This document shows positions 53,809 through 63,117 of a DNA stretch of 64,000 nucleotides, in pieces. Under the pieces are notes generated by a model. It saw only the letters and a program-made list of their open reading frames with translations, had not been told where the DNA came from and ran no database searches. The position numbers and the translations under genes were made by a program. The stretch is from Paenibacillus sp. DMB5 (GTDB taxonomy: Bacteria; Bacillota; Bacilli; Paenibacillales; Paenibacillaceae): NCBI RefSeq assembly GCF_001517085.1, contig NZ_LRAC01000122.1:30979-94978 (forward strand), read 5' to 3'. Position 1 is the first letter of the stretch; every line of letters begins with the position of its first letter.

Positions 53809-54036
53809 CGAAGCTGTGTATGGATCTGGTGCAAGCCGCATAAGGAGAAGATTGCCTGCAGCTGCGCCGGATTCGCTGTTGTAATCGTAAGCTCCAGGCT
53901 GCTCGCCTTGTATAAACCGGTAACGGCCCTTTCTACCAAAAAAGGATATGGCTGCCCGGGCCATGTATTCTCCGGAGAAGCCGAGGCGCAGGAGTGGCTT
54001 AAAGTGCTGCTACCAAAAAAAATAGGATCGTTATGA
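53809..54036 (+). pseudogene. C-terminal remnant of an unidentified gene
   Basis: An open frame without a start: KIACSCAGFAVVIVSSRLLALYKPVTALSTKKGYGCPGHVF, ending EAEAQEWLKVLLPKKIGSL. The strand-helix-strand look and the ending F...EAEAQEWL resemble the last part of short STAS/SEC14-type proteins, an impression from memory. With no start codon or ribosome site and a decayed AraC gene beside it, this is most likely debris. Confidence 0.45.
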
Positions 54037-54124
54037 TCATGTCAAAACAGGGATACAGCCGCAGGCATTGCGGTTGTTTTCTTACGCTGCTTACAGGTAA
54101 ATATTGAGATTTGAAAACAATGGC

Positions 54125-54136
54125 AAACGTACGTTC
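54125..54136. promoter_or_regulatory. Candidate LexA (DinR) box upstream of addB
   Basis: AAAC-GTAC-GTTC differs by one base from the Gram-positive SOS box core GAAC-N4-GTTC and has a perfect inner palindrome AACGTACGTT. It sits immediately before the -35 position of the addB promoter, where a repressor would act. It suggests DNA-damage control of addB-addA-sbcD-sbcC. Confidence 0.4.
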
Positions 54137-54156
54137 TATTAAGAGATTTGCAGATA

Positions 54157-54165
54157 TGCTATAAT
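54157..54165 (+). promoter_or_regulatory. Extended -10 promoter of the addB operon
   Basis: TGC followed by perfect TATAAT (54160-54165), about 70 nt before addB; the -35 (TATTAA at 54137) is poor, as is common with extended -10 elements. Confidence 0.65.
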
Positions 54166-54235
54166 GTTGGGACGAATGTAACAAGGGTGCCGGGGTCTAC
54201 GCACCCCATCTGCACCACGGAAGGAGTCTACTGCA

Positions 54236-57200
54236 ATGACGGTGAACTTTTTGCTAGGCCGCTCGGGCAGCGGCAAAACTACGAAAATTTGGGAGGAGGT
54301 CTCCTCCCGGCTGGAATCAGAGCCGCTGGGGGCACCGCTGATTGTGCTTGTGCCTGAACAGGGCTCATTCAGTGCGGAACGGGGGCTGCTGAGTACGGCA
54401 AAAGCTAAGGGCAGCGTCAGGGCCCAGACGCTCAGCTTCTCCCGGCTGGCTTACCGGGTGAAGCAGGAGACGGGGGGCAGCGCGGGTCTGCCGATCAGCG
54501 AGGAAGGCAAGAAAATGCTGCTCTACAAAATTATCAGCCGCCGCAAGGATGAGCTGAAGCTGTTCGGCGCCTCCGGTGACCGGCCCGGCTTCGTTGAACG
54601 GCTGAGCAGCCTGCATACCGAGCTGAAGCGCTGCTGCCTCGGAACTAATGATTTGGAGGAGCAGCTGTCAAGAATGCGGGACTCTTCGGGCAGCCCGATT
54701 CTGGCCGGCAAGCTGGATGATCTGCAGCTTGTATTCAGCGATCTGGAGCGGGCAATGACGGGACTGTATATCGATGAAGAAGACAGGCTGGCTGAACTCG
54801 CCGCACATATTCCGGATTCTTCATTTATCCGCGGCGCCGAAGTCTGGGTAGACGGATTTCATGGCTTTACTCCACAAGAATTTTTGGTGCTGCGCGAAAT
54901 CATGCTGCATGCCTCCAAGGTAACCGTGGCGCTGACCCTGGACAAAATTTATCCGCCCGGGCTGCAGCCGCATGAGCTGGAGCTGTTTCATCCGCCGGCT
55001 GTTACCTATATCAAGCTGCGCGGGATGGCGGAGGAGGCGGGGCTTGAGGTCTGGGATGAGCTGCTTGCCCCAACTGTATTACCGCGTTTTGCGGACAGTC
55101 CCGCCCTTGCTCATCTGGAACGCAGCTACGGACGCCGCTGGAAGTGGAACGGCGCTGCCGGACAGGTTGGCAGAGAACTATCGGTAACGGCAGCCTCCTC
55201 CCGCAGGACCGAGGTTGAAGGCGCGCTGCGGGAAATGCTCCGCCTTGCCCGCGAGGAAGGGGCAAGATACGGTGAAATGGCCGTATTTGTACGGAATATC
55301 AGCGACTACGAGGCATTGGTTGCCCCGTTATTCGAAGATTACGGCATTCCCTTTTTTCTTGACCAAAAGGCCAGTGAGCTGCATCATCCGCTGGCGGAAT
55401 TTATCCGCTCTGCGCTGGATACCGTGCGCCGCCGCTGGCGTTACGAGGACGTGTTCCGCTGTGTGAAGACCGACCTGCTGCTGCCGCTGGACGGCAGCCT
55501 GACCCGTGAGGATATGGATCAGCTCGAGAACTATGTGCTTGCCTGCGGCATCCAGGGTTATCGCTGGACTAACGGCAAGCCGTGGAAGGGAATACCGAGC
55601 CTGTCGCTTGAAGGGGCCAGAGTTGTGGATGAGGCTCTGTTGGCGAAGATGGAAGCGTGCCGTGAAGCAATTACCGGGCCTCTCTATGCTTTTGAGAAGC
55701 GGGTCAAGCGGAGCCGTACCGGTCTTGAGCTGTGTACAGCCGTCTATCAGCTGCTGCAGGAAGCGGATATCGCACGCAAGCTGGAGCAGCAAAGTGCGGC
55801 AGCCCTGGAGCAGGGTGAGCCGGCGGCTTCCCGTGAGAACAGCCAGCTGTGGGATGCAGTGCTTGACCTGCTGGACCAGATTGCCGAAATGATGGGCGAA
55901 GAGCGGCTGGAGTTTGAGCTGTTCGCCGGAGTGCTGGAAACGGGGCTTACCGAGCTCAGAATGGGACTTGTTCCGCCGTCTCTGGATCAGGTGCTGGTCG
56001 GGACGATGGACCGGACCCGGACTACTGGCGTAAAATATGCTTTTCTGCTCGGTTTTAATGAAGGGGTTGTTCCGGCCCAGTTCAAGGAAGACGGAATTCT
56101 CTCCGAAGGAGAGCGGCTGGTGCTGGAGAATGCCGGTATGGAGCTTGCGCCGGGAGCCGCGCGCAAGCTGCTGGACGAGCGGTTCCTGGTCTATAATGCG
56201 CTAACGACTGCCAGCTGCAGATTGTGGATCAGCTATGCGACTGCGGATGATGAAGGCAAGGCACTTTTGCCTTCCGAGATTATCCGCCAGCTGCACGTTA
56301 TGTTCCCTGAGAGTTTGACCGAACATATCACGTCCGGGTTCCCTTCGACAATCCAGCCGGACGATACTGACGGGGAAGCCCGGCACCTCGGCTTCATCGG
56401 CCAGCCGGAGCAGACACTGCGTATGCTGATTATGCAGCTCCGTCAGTGGAAGCAGGGCGTGGACATACCCGGCATCTGGTGGGATGCCTACAACTGGTAC
56501 ATCAGCGGGGGCCGGGAACGGCGGCTGCCGCTGGAGCGTCTGCTGAGATCGCTGTTCTACCGCAACAGCGGGATTCCGCTGCGGCGGGAGACGAGCCTGC
56601 GGCTGTACGGAGGTTCAACGCTGCGGGGCAGCGTCTCGCGGATGGAGAAATTCGTGGCCTGCTCCTTCTCCCATTTTGCCTCATATGGCCTAAGGCTTAA
56701 GGAGCGTCAGCTCTACAAGCTCCAGGCTCCAGATATCGGGCAGCTGTTCCATGCGGCACTGAGCGACATGGCCAAGCGTCTGCAGGATCAGGGTAAGGGC
56801 TGGGGCAGCCTGTCAGCAGAGGAATGCCGGAAGGAAGCCGGAGCGACGGTGGACAAGCTTGCCCCGCTGCTGCAGGGAGAAATCCTCATGAGCACCAAAC
56901 GGTACGGATATATTTCCCGCAAGCTCAAGAATATTGTCGGGCGCGCCTCGATTATTCTAGGCGAGCATGCCCGCCGGGGCAGCTTTGAGCCGGCGGGGCT
57001 GGAGCTGGATTTTGGACCGGGCAAGGATCTGCCGCCGCTGAGAATCACCCTGCCCAACGGCTGTGTGATGGAGGTAGTCGGGCGGATTGACCGGGTGGAT
57101 AAGGCGGAAAGCGAGCAGGGCGTGCTGCTGCGGGTAATCGACTACAAATCGAGCCAGAAGGATCTGAGGCTGCATGAGGTGTATTACGGCTTGTCGCTGC

Positions 57201-57754
57201 AGATGCTGACCTATCTCGATGTGCTGCTTACCTATTCGGAGCAGTGGCTGGGCCGGGCGGCCCTTCCAGCTGGAACGTTATATTTTCACGTACATGACCC
57301 CTTGCTTACGTCACCGAACGGCCTTAACCGCGAACAGGCTGCGCAGGAGCTGCTCAAGCGGTTCAAAATGAAGGGGCTGCTGACTGCCGACCGTGAGGTA
57401 GTCTCGCTGATGGATACAACGCTGGACAAAGGCTATTCCTCCATAGTACCTGTAGCGCTAAAAAGTGACGGAAGCTTCTACAGCAGTGCGTCCGTAGCTA
57501 CGCCTGAGCAGTGGGGACAGCTTTTGACCGCAGTACGCAGCAATATTACAGAGATCGGGACGCGGATTACGGAAGGGGATGTAGCTATCCAGCCTTACCG
57601 GATTCAGCAGGAGACAGCTTGTACCTTCTGCTCGTTCCGGCCGGTTTGCCAGTTCGATGAGGCGGTAGAAGGCAACGGTTATAACAATCTGGGCAAACCG
57701 GGCAAGGATGCTGTCTGGGAGCTGCTGTCGAATAAAGGAGGAGAGAAGCCGTGA
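54236..57754 (+). CDS. addB: ATP-dependent helicase/deoxyribonuclease subunit B
   Basis: AddB, the partner of AddA in the RecBCD-like enzyme that resects double-strand breaks and loads RecA after Chi recognition. The 1172-aa product has an N-terminal Walker A GRSGSGKTT, LVPEQGSFSAERGLL, and a C-terminal RecB-type nuclease region with RVIDYKSSQKDLRL. An iron-sulfur cluster is indicated by Cys in MEKFVACSFSHFA (about residue 805) and the CTFCSFRPVC trio near 1120-1130. Degenerate helicase motifs are normal for AddB. GGAAGGAG precedes the ATG. Its stop overlaps the addA start by 4 nt. Confidence 0.97.
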   Translation: MTVNFLLGRSGSGKTTKIWEEVSSRLESEPLGAPLIVLVPEQGSFSAERGLLSTAKAKGSVRAQTLSFSRLAYRVKQETGGSAGLPISEEGKKMLLYKIISRRKDELKLFGASGDRPGFVERLSSLHTELKRCCLGTNDLEEQLSRMRDSSGSPILAGKLDDLQLVFSDLERAMTGLYIDEEDRLAELAAHIPDSSFIRGAEVWVDGFHGFTPQEFLVLREIMLHASKVTVALTLDKIYPPGLQPHELELFHPPAVTYIKLRGMAEEAGLEVWDELLAPTVLPRFADSPALAHLERSYGRRWKWNGAAGQVGRELSVTAASSRRTEVEGALREMLRLAREEGARYGEMAVFVRNISDYEALVAPLFEDYGIPFFLDQKASELHHPLAEFIRSALDTVRRRWRYEDVFRCVKTDLLLPLDGSLTREDMDQLENYVLACGIQGYRWTNGKPWKGIPSLSLEGARVVDEALLAKMEACREAITGPLYAFEKRVKRSRTGLELCTAVYQLLQEADIARKLEQQSAAALEQGEPAASRENSQLWDAVLDLLDQIAEMMGEERLEFELFAGVLETGLTELRMGLVPPSLDQVLVGTMDRTRTTGVKYAFLLGFNEGVVPAQFKEDGILSEGERLVLENAGMELAPGAARKLLDERFLVYNALTTASCRLWISYATADDEGKALLPSEIIRQLHVMFPESLTEHITSGFPSTIQPDDTDGEARHLGFIGQPEQTLRMLIMQLRQWKQGVDIPGIWWDAYNWYISGGRERRLPLERLLRSLFYRNSGIPLRRETSLRLYGGSTLRGSVSRMEKFVACSFSHFASYGLRLKERQLYKLQAPDIGQLFHAALSDMAKRLQDQGKGWGSLSAEECRKEAGATVDKLAPLLQGEILMSTKRYGYISRKLKNIVGRASIILGEHARRGSFEPAGLELDFGPGKDLPPLRITLPNGCVMEVVGRIDRVDKAESEQGVLLRVIDYKSSQKDLRLHEVYYGLSLQMLTYLDVLLTYSEQWLGRAALPAGTLYFHVHDPLLTSPNGLNREQAAQELLKRFKMKGLLTADREVVSLMDTTLDKGYSSIVPVALKSDGSFYSSASVATPEQWGQLLTAVRSNITEIGTRITEGDVAIQPYRIQQETACTFCSFRPVCQFDEAVEGNGYNNLGKPGKDAVWELLSNKGGEKP

Positions 57755-60700
57755 GGATCAGGGCGGAAATGGAACCAAAGCCGGAAGGCAGCTTTTGGAG
57801 CGACGACCAGTGGCGGGCGATCGCCGAGAGCGGTGACGATATACTCGTTGCAGCTGCAGCAGGCTCAGGCAAAACGGCGGTACTGGTGGAGCGGATTATC
57901 CGCAAAATCAGCCGCGCGCAAACCGGCTTCAGCGTGGACCGGCTGCTCGTCGCCACGTTCACCAAAGCGGCAGCGTCGGAAATGCGCCAGCGGATCCGTG
58001 AGGCGCTGGAACAGAAGCTGGAGGAGGCGGAGGGCGCCGCAGGCGGGCAGAGCCCTGAGGTGGATCATCTGCGCCGCCAGCTGGCCCTGCTGGGCAGAGC
58101 TTCGATTACAACGCTTCACTCCTTCTGCCTGGAAGTCATCCGCAGATATTATCAGATCATCCCGATCGATCCGGGCTTCCGGATACTGAATGAGCATGAG
58201 GCGGAAATGATGCGCCAGGAGCTGCTGGAAGAGCTGCTGGAAGAGAAATACGGGGAAATGAATGAGGAAGAGGAGGACCCCGTATTTGTACAGCTGGCTG
58301 ACTGGTTCAGCGGGGAGCGCAGCGATGATGCAGTGCATGCGCTGATACAGCGGCTGCATGATTTTTCGCGCAGTCATCCGTGGCCTGACCAGTGGTTGCG
58401 GGACACTGCGGCTGATTTTGCGCTGCCGGACACGGAGAGTCTGGGAGAGACCCCGTGGGTGCAGAGCATCCTGGCTGAAGCCAAGCTGACGTTGGACGGC
58501 GCTGCCAGCCAGCTGCTGCAGGCCAGGGAGATTGCCCTGCAGCCGGGCGGGCCTGCCCCGTATGCGGATAATCTGGCCGAGGATCTGGCCATGGTGCACG
58601 GGATGCAGGAGGCGCTGGCCTCGCGGCCCTGGGCGGAGCTGTATGATGTGTTTGTGGAAATCTATTTCGGCAAGCTTAAGGCCTGCCGGAAGGATTCAAC
58701 CGATCCAGGACTGCAGGAGATGGTCAAGGAGCTCCGCGACAATGTGAAGAAGAGTCTGCTGGAGCTGCAGAAATCACTGTTCGGGCGTCCCGCTGATGCT
58801 TTTCTGGCAGAGCTGCATGAGGCGGCTCCGCTGATGCATGAGCTGGCGGAGACCGTTATCGCCTTCGGTGAGCGTTACCGCCAGGAGAAGGCCGGGCGGG
58901 GGCTGGTCGACTTCAGTGATCTGGAGCATTACTGCCTGCAGATTCTGCGTCATCCTGATTCGCAGCCGGGCCATTCGCTTCCTTCGGATGCCGCGGTGGA
59001 ATACCGTGAGCAGTTCGATGAGGTGCTGCTCGATGAATATCAGGATACCAACAGTGTGCAGGAGGAAATTGTCCGGCTGATTGCGCGTGAGGCGCCGGGT
59101 AACCGGTTCATGGTCGGCGACATGAAGCAGAGCATCTACCGGTTCCGGCTTGCCGAGCCGGGGCTGTTCCTGGACAAATACAACAGCTTCAGTGCAGCGG
59201 GCGGCGTTGAAGCAAAGAACGCGTCTCCTGCAGGCACAGAAGACGGGACCGCTCCGAGCGGCATGGTTATCGACCTGGCCCGCAATTTCCGCAGCCGGAT
59301 GGAGGTCGTGAATGCCGTTAATATGGTGTTCCGGCAGATTATGGACAAGACGGTCGCCGAGATCAGCTATGATGAACGGGCTGAGCTCGTATACGGGGCG
59401 AACTTTCCCGGTGCGGCCGAGAAGGGGCCGGATACTTATTTTGCCCCTGAGCTGCTGCTGATCGACAAAGGATCTTCCTCCGGCGGACGGACTGAAGAAG
59501 CCGGGGAAGACGGTGAAATCCCGGCCCAGGAGAATGATGCCATCGAGAGCGAAACGGCACAGCTGGAAGCACGGGCCATTGCCCGGCGCATCTCGCAGAT
59601 GACCGGTATGACCGGCGGCGCACCGCTGCTGATTTATGATAAGTCACAGAAACTGATGCGTCCGGTAGTCTACGGGGACATCGTTATACTGCTGCGCTCG
59701 GCCCGGATCTGGACACCGCTGATGATCGAAGAGCTGCGCTTGGAAGGCATTCCGGCCTTCGGGGACCAGAACAAGGGCTATTTTCAGGCTACCGAAGTGG
59801 AAATTGCCCTTTCGCTGCTGCAGATTACAGATAATCCAAGCCAGGACATTCCGCTGGCCGGGGTGCTCCGCTCGCCCGTTGTCGGCTTGACCGAGGAGGA
59901 GCTGGCCGCCGTCCGTCTGTGCAGCAACGGGACTTTCTATGACGCACTCACAGCTGCTGCCGGGGGGCAAACGGCCGTGACCGGGGCCGATAATCAGGCT
60001 CAGGCGGAGATTGCAGCAGCACTGGAACATTCCGATTCTGCAGATTCCGGCACAGAGTCTTCAATACAGATCCCGCCGCGGCTGCGTGAGAAGCTGCAGC
60101 ATTTCCTTAACCAGCTTGAGGGCTGGAGAAATGCCGCAAGGCAGGGGAGTCTGAGCACGCTGATCTGGCGCATTTACGGGGAAAGCGGTTATCTGGAATG
60201 GGTCGGCGGCCTGCCGGGCGGCTTCCAGCGCCAGAACAACCTCAAAGCCTTGTATGACCGGGCTGTCCAGTTCGAAAATGATACTACGGCCCGCGGGCTG
60301 TTCCGCTTTCTCGTCTTTATCAACCGTCTCCGTGAAAACGGGGGTGACCTCGGGGTTGCCGCAGGAACCGGTGAAGAAACCGGCGGGGTAAATATCATGA
60401 CAATCCATAAGTCCAAAGGTCTGGAATTCCCGGTTGTTTTCATCGCCGGGATGGCGAAGCAATTCAACCGCCAGGATCTGCATTCCCCGTTCCTGATGCA
60501 TAAGGAGCTGGGCTTCGGCCCGCGCTTTGTGGAGCGGGAGACGAGAGTCAGCTATCCGACCCTTCCGTATCTTGCTATCAACCGGCGGTCCCGGCTGGAG
60601 CTGCTGGCTGAGGAAATGCGTGTGCTTTATGTAGCCTTAACCCGGCCGCGCGACAAAATGATTCTCGTCGGCACGCTGCGCGATGTGCCGCGCACTGTAA

Positions 60701-61839
60701 CCGCCTGGGCGGGCACGCAGAACCGTGAGGAGCTGCTGCTTGCCGATCATCTGCTGGCCAGGGGCCGCAGCTATCTGGATTGGGTCGGCCCGGCGCTGAT
60801 CCGCCATCCTGCCGCAGCCATTCTGCGCAAGCTGGCCGGTATAGAGGGGACGGGATCAACGGTACTGCACGGCGACAGCTCCAACTGGAGCATTTCCGTG
60901 ACGAATGCCGCAGCGCTAAGCTCAAACTCTCCTTTTGCCGCGGAAGACGATGCAGCCAAAAACGAGGAAAAGCGGCAGGTGCTTGAAGCACTGCGCAAAG
61001 GAAAGGCGGTACCCGCCTATTCCACAGCAGTGGCCGGGGAGATTGCCGCCAGACTTGAATGGCAGTATCCGCTGGCCGCAGCCTCCACTATTCCGGCGAA
61101 GACATCCGTTACGGAGCTGAAATCGATGCTCTCGCTGCAGGATCAGCCTTCCTTTGATCTGCTGGAGGAGCGTGCTGAAGCAGGCGGACGGAAAGACCGG
61201 GCGGGGGCAAAATCAGCTTCACGTGCGGACAGTCTTCATCTGCGGCGTCCCAAATTCATGGAGAAACGGGGCCTGACGGGAGCGGAACGCGGCACCGCCT
61301 ACCATACGGTAATGCAGCATGTTCCGCTGGACGGACCGGTTGACCGGGCCGTGCTGGAAGCAACCCTGGCACGCCTTACCAGGGTTGCCATCCTGAGCGG
61401 TGAGCAGGCTGAGGCGGTTGAACTCGATGAAGTGGAAGCTTTTTATAGAAGTGAGCTGGGACGCAGACTGCTGGATGCCGAGTGGAAGCAGAGAGAGCAG
61501 CCGTTCAGTTATATGGTTCCGGCCGCCGAGGCTTATGAGGGACTGGATTATTATGATCATGCGGCAGCGGAGACTCCGGTGGCAGGCGGAGGTGCGCTTG
61601 CAGAAGCCGTGCTGATCCAGGGGGTCATCGATTGCCTGTTCCGCGAGAACGGGCGGCTGATCCTTGTCGATTACAAAACAGATGCCGTACTGGAGCATAC
61701 AGGCGGGCTGGACGGGCTGAAGGAGAAATACCGTTTCCAGCTTGAGCTGTACAGCAAAGCGCTGCAGGACATCACAGGCGAGCCGGTCAGCGAGATCTGG
61801 CTATACTTTTTTGACGGCGGGCATGCTGTGAGTCTGTGA
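57751..61839 (+). CDS. addA: ATP-dependent helicase/nuclease subunit A
   Basis: AddA, UvrD-type helicase and nuclease of AddAB. The 1362-aa product is longer than the roughly 1230 aa of B. subtilis AddA; the excess lies in low-complexity inserts (EAKNASPAGTEDGTAPSG, GGRTEEAGEDGEIPAQENDA). Motifs in order: WSDDQWRAIAESGDDILVAAAAGSGKTAVLVERI (Walker A), LLVATFTKAAASEMRQRI, TLHSFCLEVIRRYY, VLLDEYQDTNSVQ, DMKQSIYRFRLAEP, MTIHKSKGLEFPVVFIAGM, MRVLYVALTRPRDKM, then the nuclease site RLILVDYKTDAV. The start is GTG 57751, overlapping addB, with GGAGGAGAG upstream; ATG 57769 is an alternative. Confidence 0.97.
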   Translation: MRIRAEMEPKPEGSFWSDDQWRAIAESGDDILVAAAAGSGKTAVLVERIIRKISRAQTGFSVDRLLVATFTKAAASEMRQRIREALEQKLEEAEGAAGGQSPEVDHLRRQLALLGRASITTLHSFCLEVIRRYYQIIPIDPGFRILNEHEAEMMRQELLEELLEEKYGEMNEEEEDPVFVQLADWFSGERSDDAVHALIQRLHDFSRSHPWPDQWLRDTAADFALPDTESLGETPWVQSILAEAKLTLDGAASQLLQAREIALQPGGPAPYADNLAEDLAMVHGMQEALASRPWAELYDVFVEIYFGKLKACRKDSTDPGLQEMVKELRDNVKKSLLELQKSLFGRPADAFLAELHEAAPLMHELAETVIAFGERYRQEKAGRGLVDFSDLEHYCLQILRHPDSQPGHSLPSDAAVEYREQFDEVLLDEYQDTNSVQEEIVRLIAREAPGNRFMVGDMKQSIYRFRLAEPGLFLDKYNSFSAAGGVEAKNASPAGTEDGTAPSGMVIDLARNFRSRMEVVNAVNMVFRQIMDKTVAEISYDERAELVYGANFPGAAEKGPDTYFAPELLLIDKGSSSGGRTEEAGEDGEIPAQENDAIESETAQLEARAIARRISQMTGMTGGAPLLIYDKSQKLMRPVVYGDIVILLRSARIWTPLMIEELRLEGIPAFGDQNKGYFQATEVEIALSLLQITDNPSQDIPLAGVLRSPVVGLTEEELAAVRLCSNGTFYDALTAAAGGQTAVTGADNQAQAEIAAALEHSDSADSGTESSIQIPPRLREKLQHFLNQLEGWRNAARQGSLSTLIWRIYGESGYLEWVGGLPGGFQRQNNLKALYDRAVQFENDTTARGLFRFLVFINRLRENGGDLGVAAGTGEETGGVNIMTIHKSKGLEFPVVFIAGMAKQFNRQDLHSPFLMHKELGFGPRFVERETRVSYPTLPYLAINRRSRLELLAEEMRVLYVALTRPRDKMILVGTLRDVPRTVTAWAGTQNREELLLADHLLARGRSYLDWVGPALIRHPAAAILRKLAGIEGTGSTVLHGDSSNWSISVTNAAALSSNSPFAAEDDAAKNEEKRQVLEALRKGKAVPAYSTAVAGEIAARLEWQYPLAAASTIPAKTSVTELKSMLSLQDQPSFDLLEERAEAGGRKDRAGAKSASRADSLHLRRPKFMEKRGLTGAERGTAYHTVMQHVPLDGPVDRAVLEATLARLTRVAILSGEQAEAVELDEVEAFYRSELGRRLLDAEWKQREQPFSYMVPAAEAYEGLDYYDHAAAETPVAGGGALAEAVLIQGVIDCLFRENGRLILVDYKTDAVLEHTGGLDGLKEKYRFQLELYSKALQDITGEPVSEIWLYFFDGGHAVSL

Positions 61840-61931
61840 GTCTACTATATTGAACTGTCAAATTTTCCGGATAGTCCTGATAGAAAGAAAGATTAACGAA
61901 TACCGCAAGTGGCGGGGAAAAGAGGGCGGAA

Positions 61932-63116
61932 ATGCGCATATTGCATACAGGCGACTGGCACTTGGGCCGTACGCTGGAAGGCCGGAGCCGGCAGCAGGAG
62001 CAGGAGCAGTTCATTGATGAGCTGGTGGAAATTGCCGACGCCGGGCAGGCGGATCTTATTTTGATGGCGGGGGATGTCTATGATTCGGTCAATCCTCCCG
62101 CGGCGGCTGAGCAGCTGTTCTATGATGCGGCAGCCAGGCTGACTGCAGGCGGCAGGCCGCTTGTGGTCATCTCGGGCAATCATGACCAGCCGGAACGTGT
62201 GGCCTCCGTCTCCCCGCTGGTGCGCAGACAGGGCATTACACTGGTCGGTATGCCGACCTCGGAGCCGGTTACGGTGCATGCGGTGCGGACAGGCGAAATT
62301 GCCAAAATCGCTGCCCTCCCCTATCCCTCGGAAGCCCGTCTAGGCGAGCTGCTTGCCGGTGAGAGCGGGGAAGACGAGCTGCGGCTGGCATACAGTGCCC
62401 GAGTCGGCAGGCTGATGAAGCTGCTGGGCCGGGAGTTTACGCCGCAGACGGTAAATCTGGCAATGAGCCATATTTATGTGCTGGGCGGTGTGGAGAGTGA
62501 TTCGGAGCGTCCGATCCAGGTTGGCGGTGCGTACACGATAGATCCGTCTGCCTTGTCCTGCGGCGCCCAGTATACAGCGCTCGGACATCTGCACCGCGCC
62601 CAGCGAGTTAAAGGGGACGGGATGATCCGTTACAGCGGATCGCCGCTGGCCTACAGCTTTTCCGAAGCAGGCCAGGCCAAGTCGGTAACGATGGTGGATG
62701 TTGCACCAGGGGGTGAGCCGGTATTTGAGGAGATTTATCTCAGCTGCGGCCGTCCGCTGGTGAACTGGAAATCCTCCGGCGGGCTGCAGGAGGTCTACAG
62801 CTGGCTTGATGAGGGCCGAGACGCCAATGCTTTTATCGATCTGGAGCTGCGGCTGACGGAAGCGATGTCGCTGAATGATATCCAGCGTCTGCGCAAGGCG
62901 CGGGAAGGGATTATTCATATCCGTCCGGTCTATCCGCAGATGGAGCTGGAGCTCGAACAGACCGCCCGGTCGCGCATGCCGGTCCAGGAGCTGTTCCGCA
63001 AATTTTACCAGCGGCAGACCGGCGGCGCGGAACCGGAGGATGAATTGATCCGGCTGTTCCTGGAGCTGGCGGAAGAAGAGGACCGGCGCCAGCCGGAGGA
63101 AGGGGAGGTGGGCTGA
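61932..63116 (+). CDS. sbcD: Exonuclease subunit SbcD (Mre11-like)
   Basis: Nuclease half of SbcCD, which cleaves hairpins and blocked DNA ends. The 394-aa product shows the phosphoesterase motifs ILHTGDWHLGRTLEG, LILMAGDVYDS, VVISGNHDQPER, NLAMSHIYVLGG and TALGHLHRAQRV, with the Asp/His/Asn metal ligands. GAGGGCGGA precedes the ATG. It lies 92 bp after addA and 1 nt before sbcC, so nuclease and ATPase are coupled. Confidence 0.96.
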   Translation: MRILHTGDWHLGRTLEGRSRQQEQEQFIDELVEIADAGQADLILMAGDVYDSVNPPAAAEQLFYDAAARLTAGGRPLVVISGNHDQPERVASVSPLVRRQGITLVGMPTSEPVTVHAVRTGEIAKIAALPYPSEARLGELLAGESGEDELRLAYSARVGRLMKLLGREFTPQTVNLAMSHIYVLGGVESDSERPIQVGGAYTIDPSALSCGAQYTALGHLHRAQRVKGDGMIRYSGSPLAYSFSEAGQAKSVTMVDVAPGGEPVFEEIYLSCGRPLVNWKSSGGLQEVYSWLDEGRDANAFIDLELRLTEAMSLNDIQRLRKAREGIIHIRPVYPQMELELEQTARSRMPVQELFRKFYQRQTGGAEPEDELIRLFLELAEEEDRRQPEEGEVG

Positions 63117-63117
63117 C

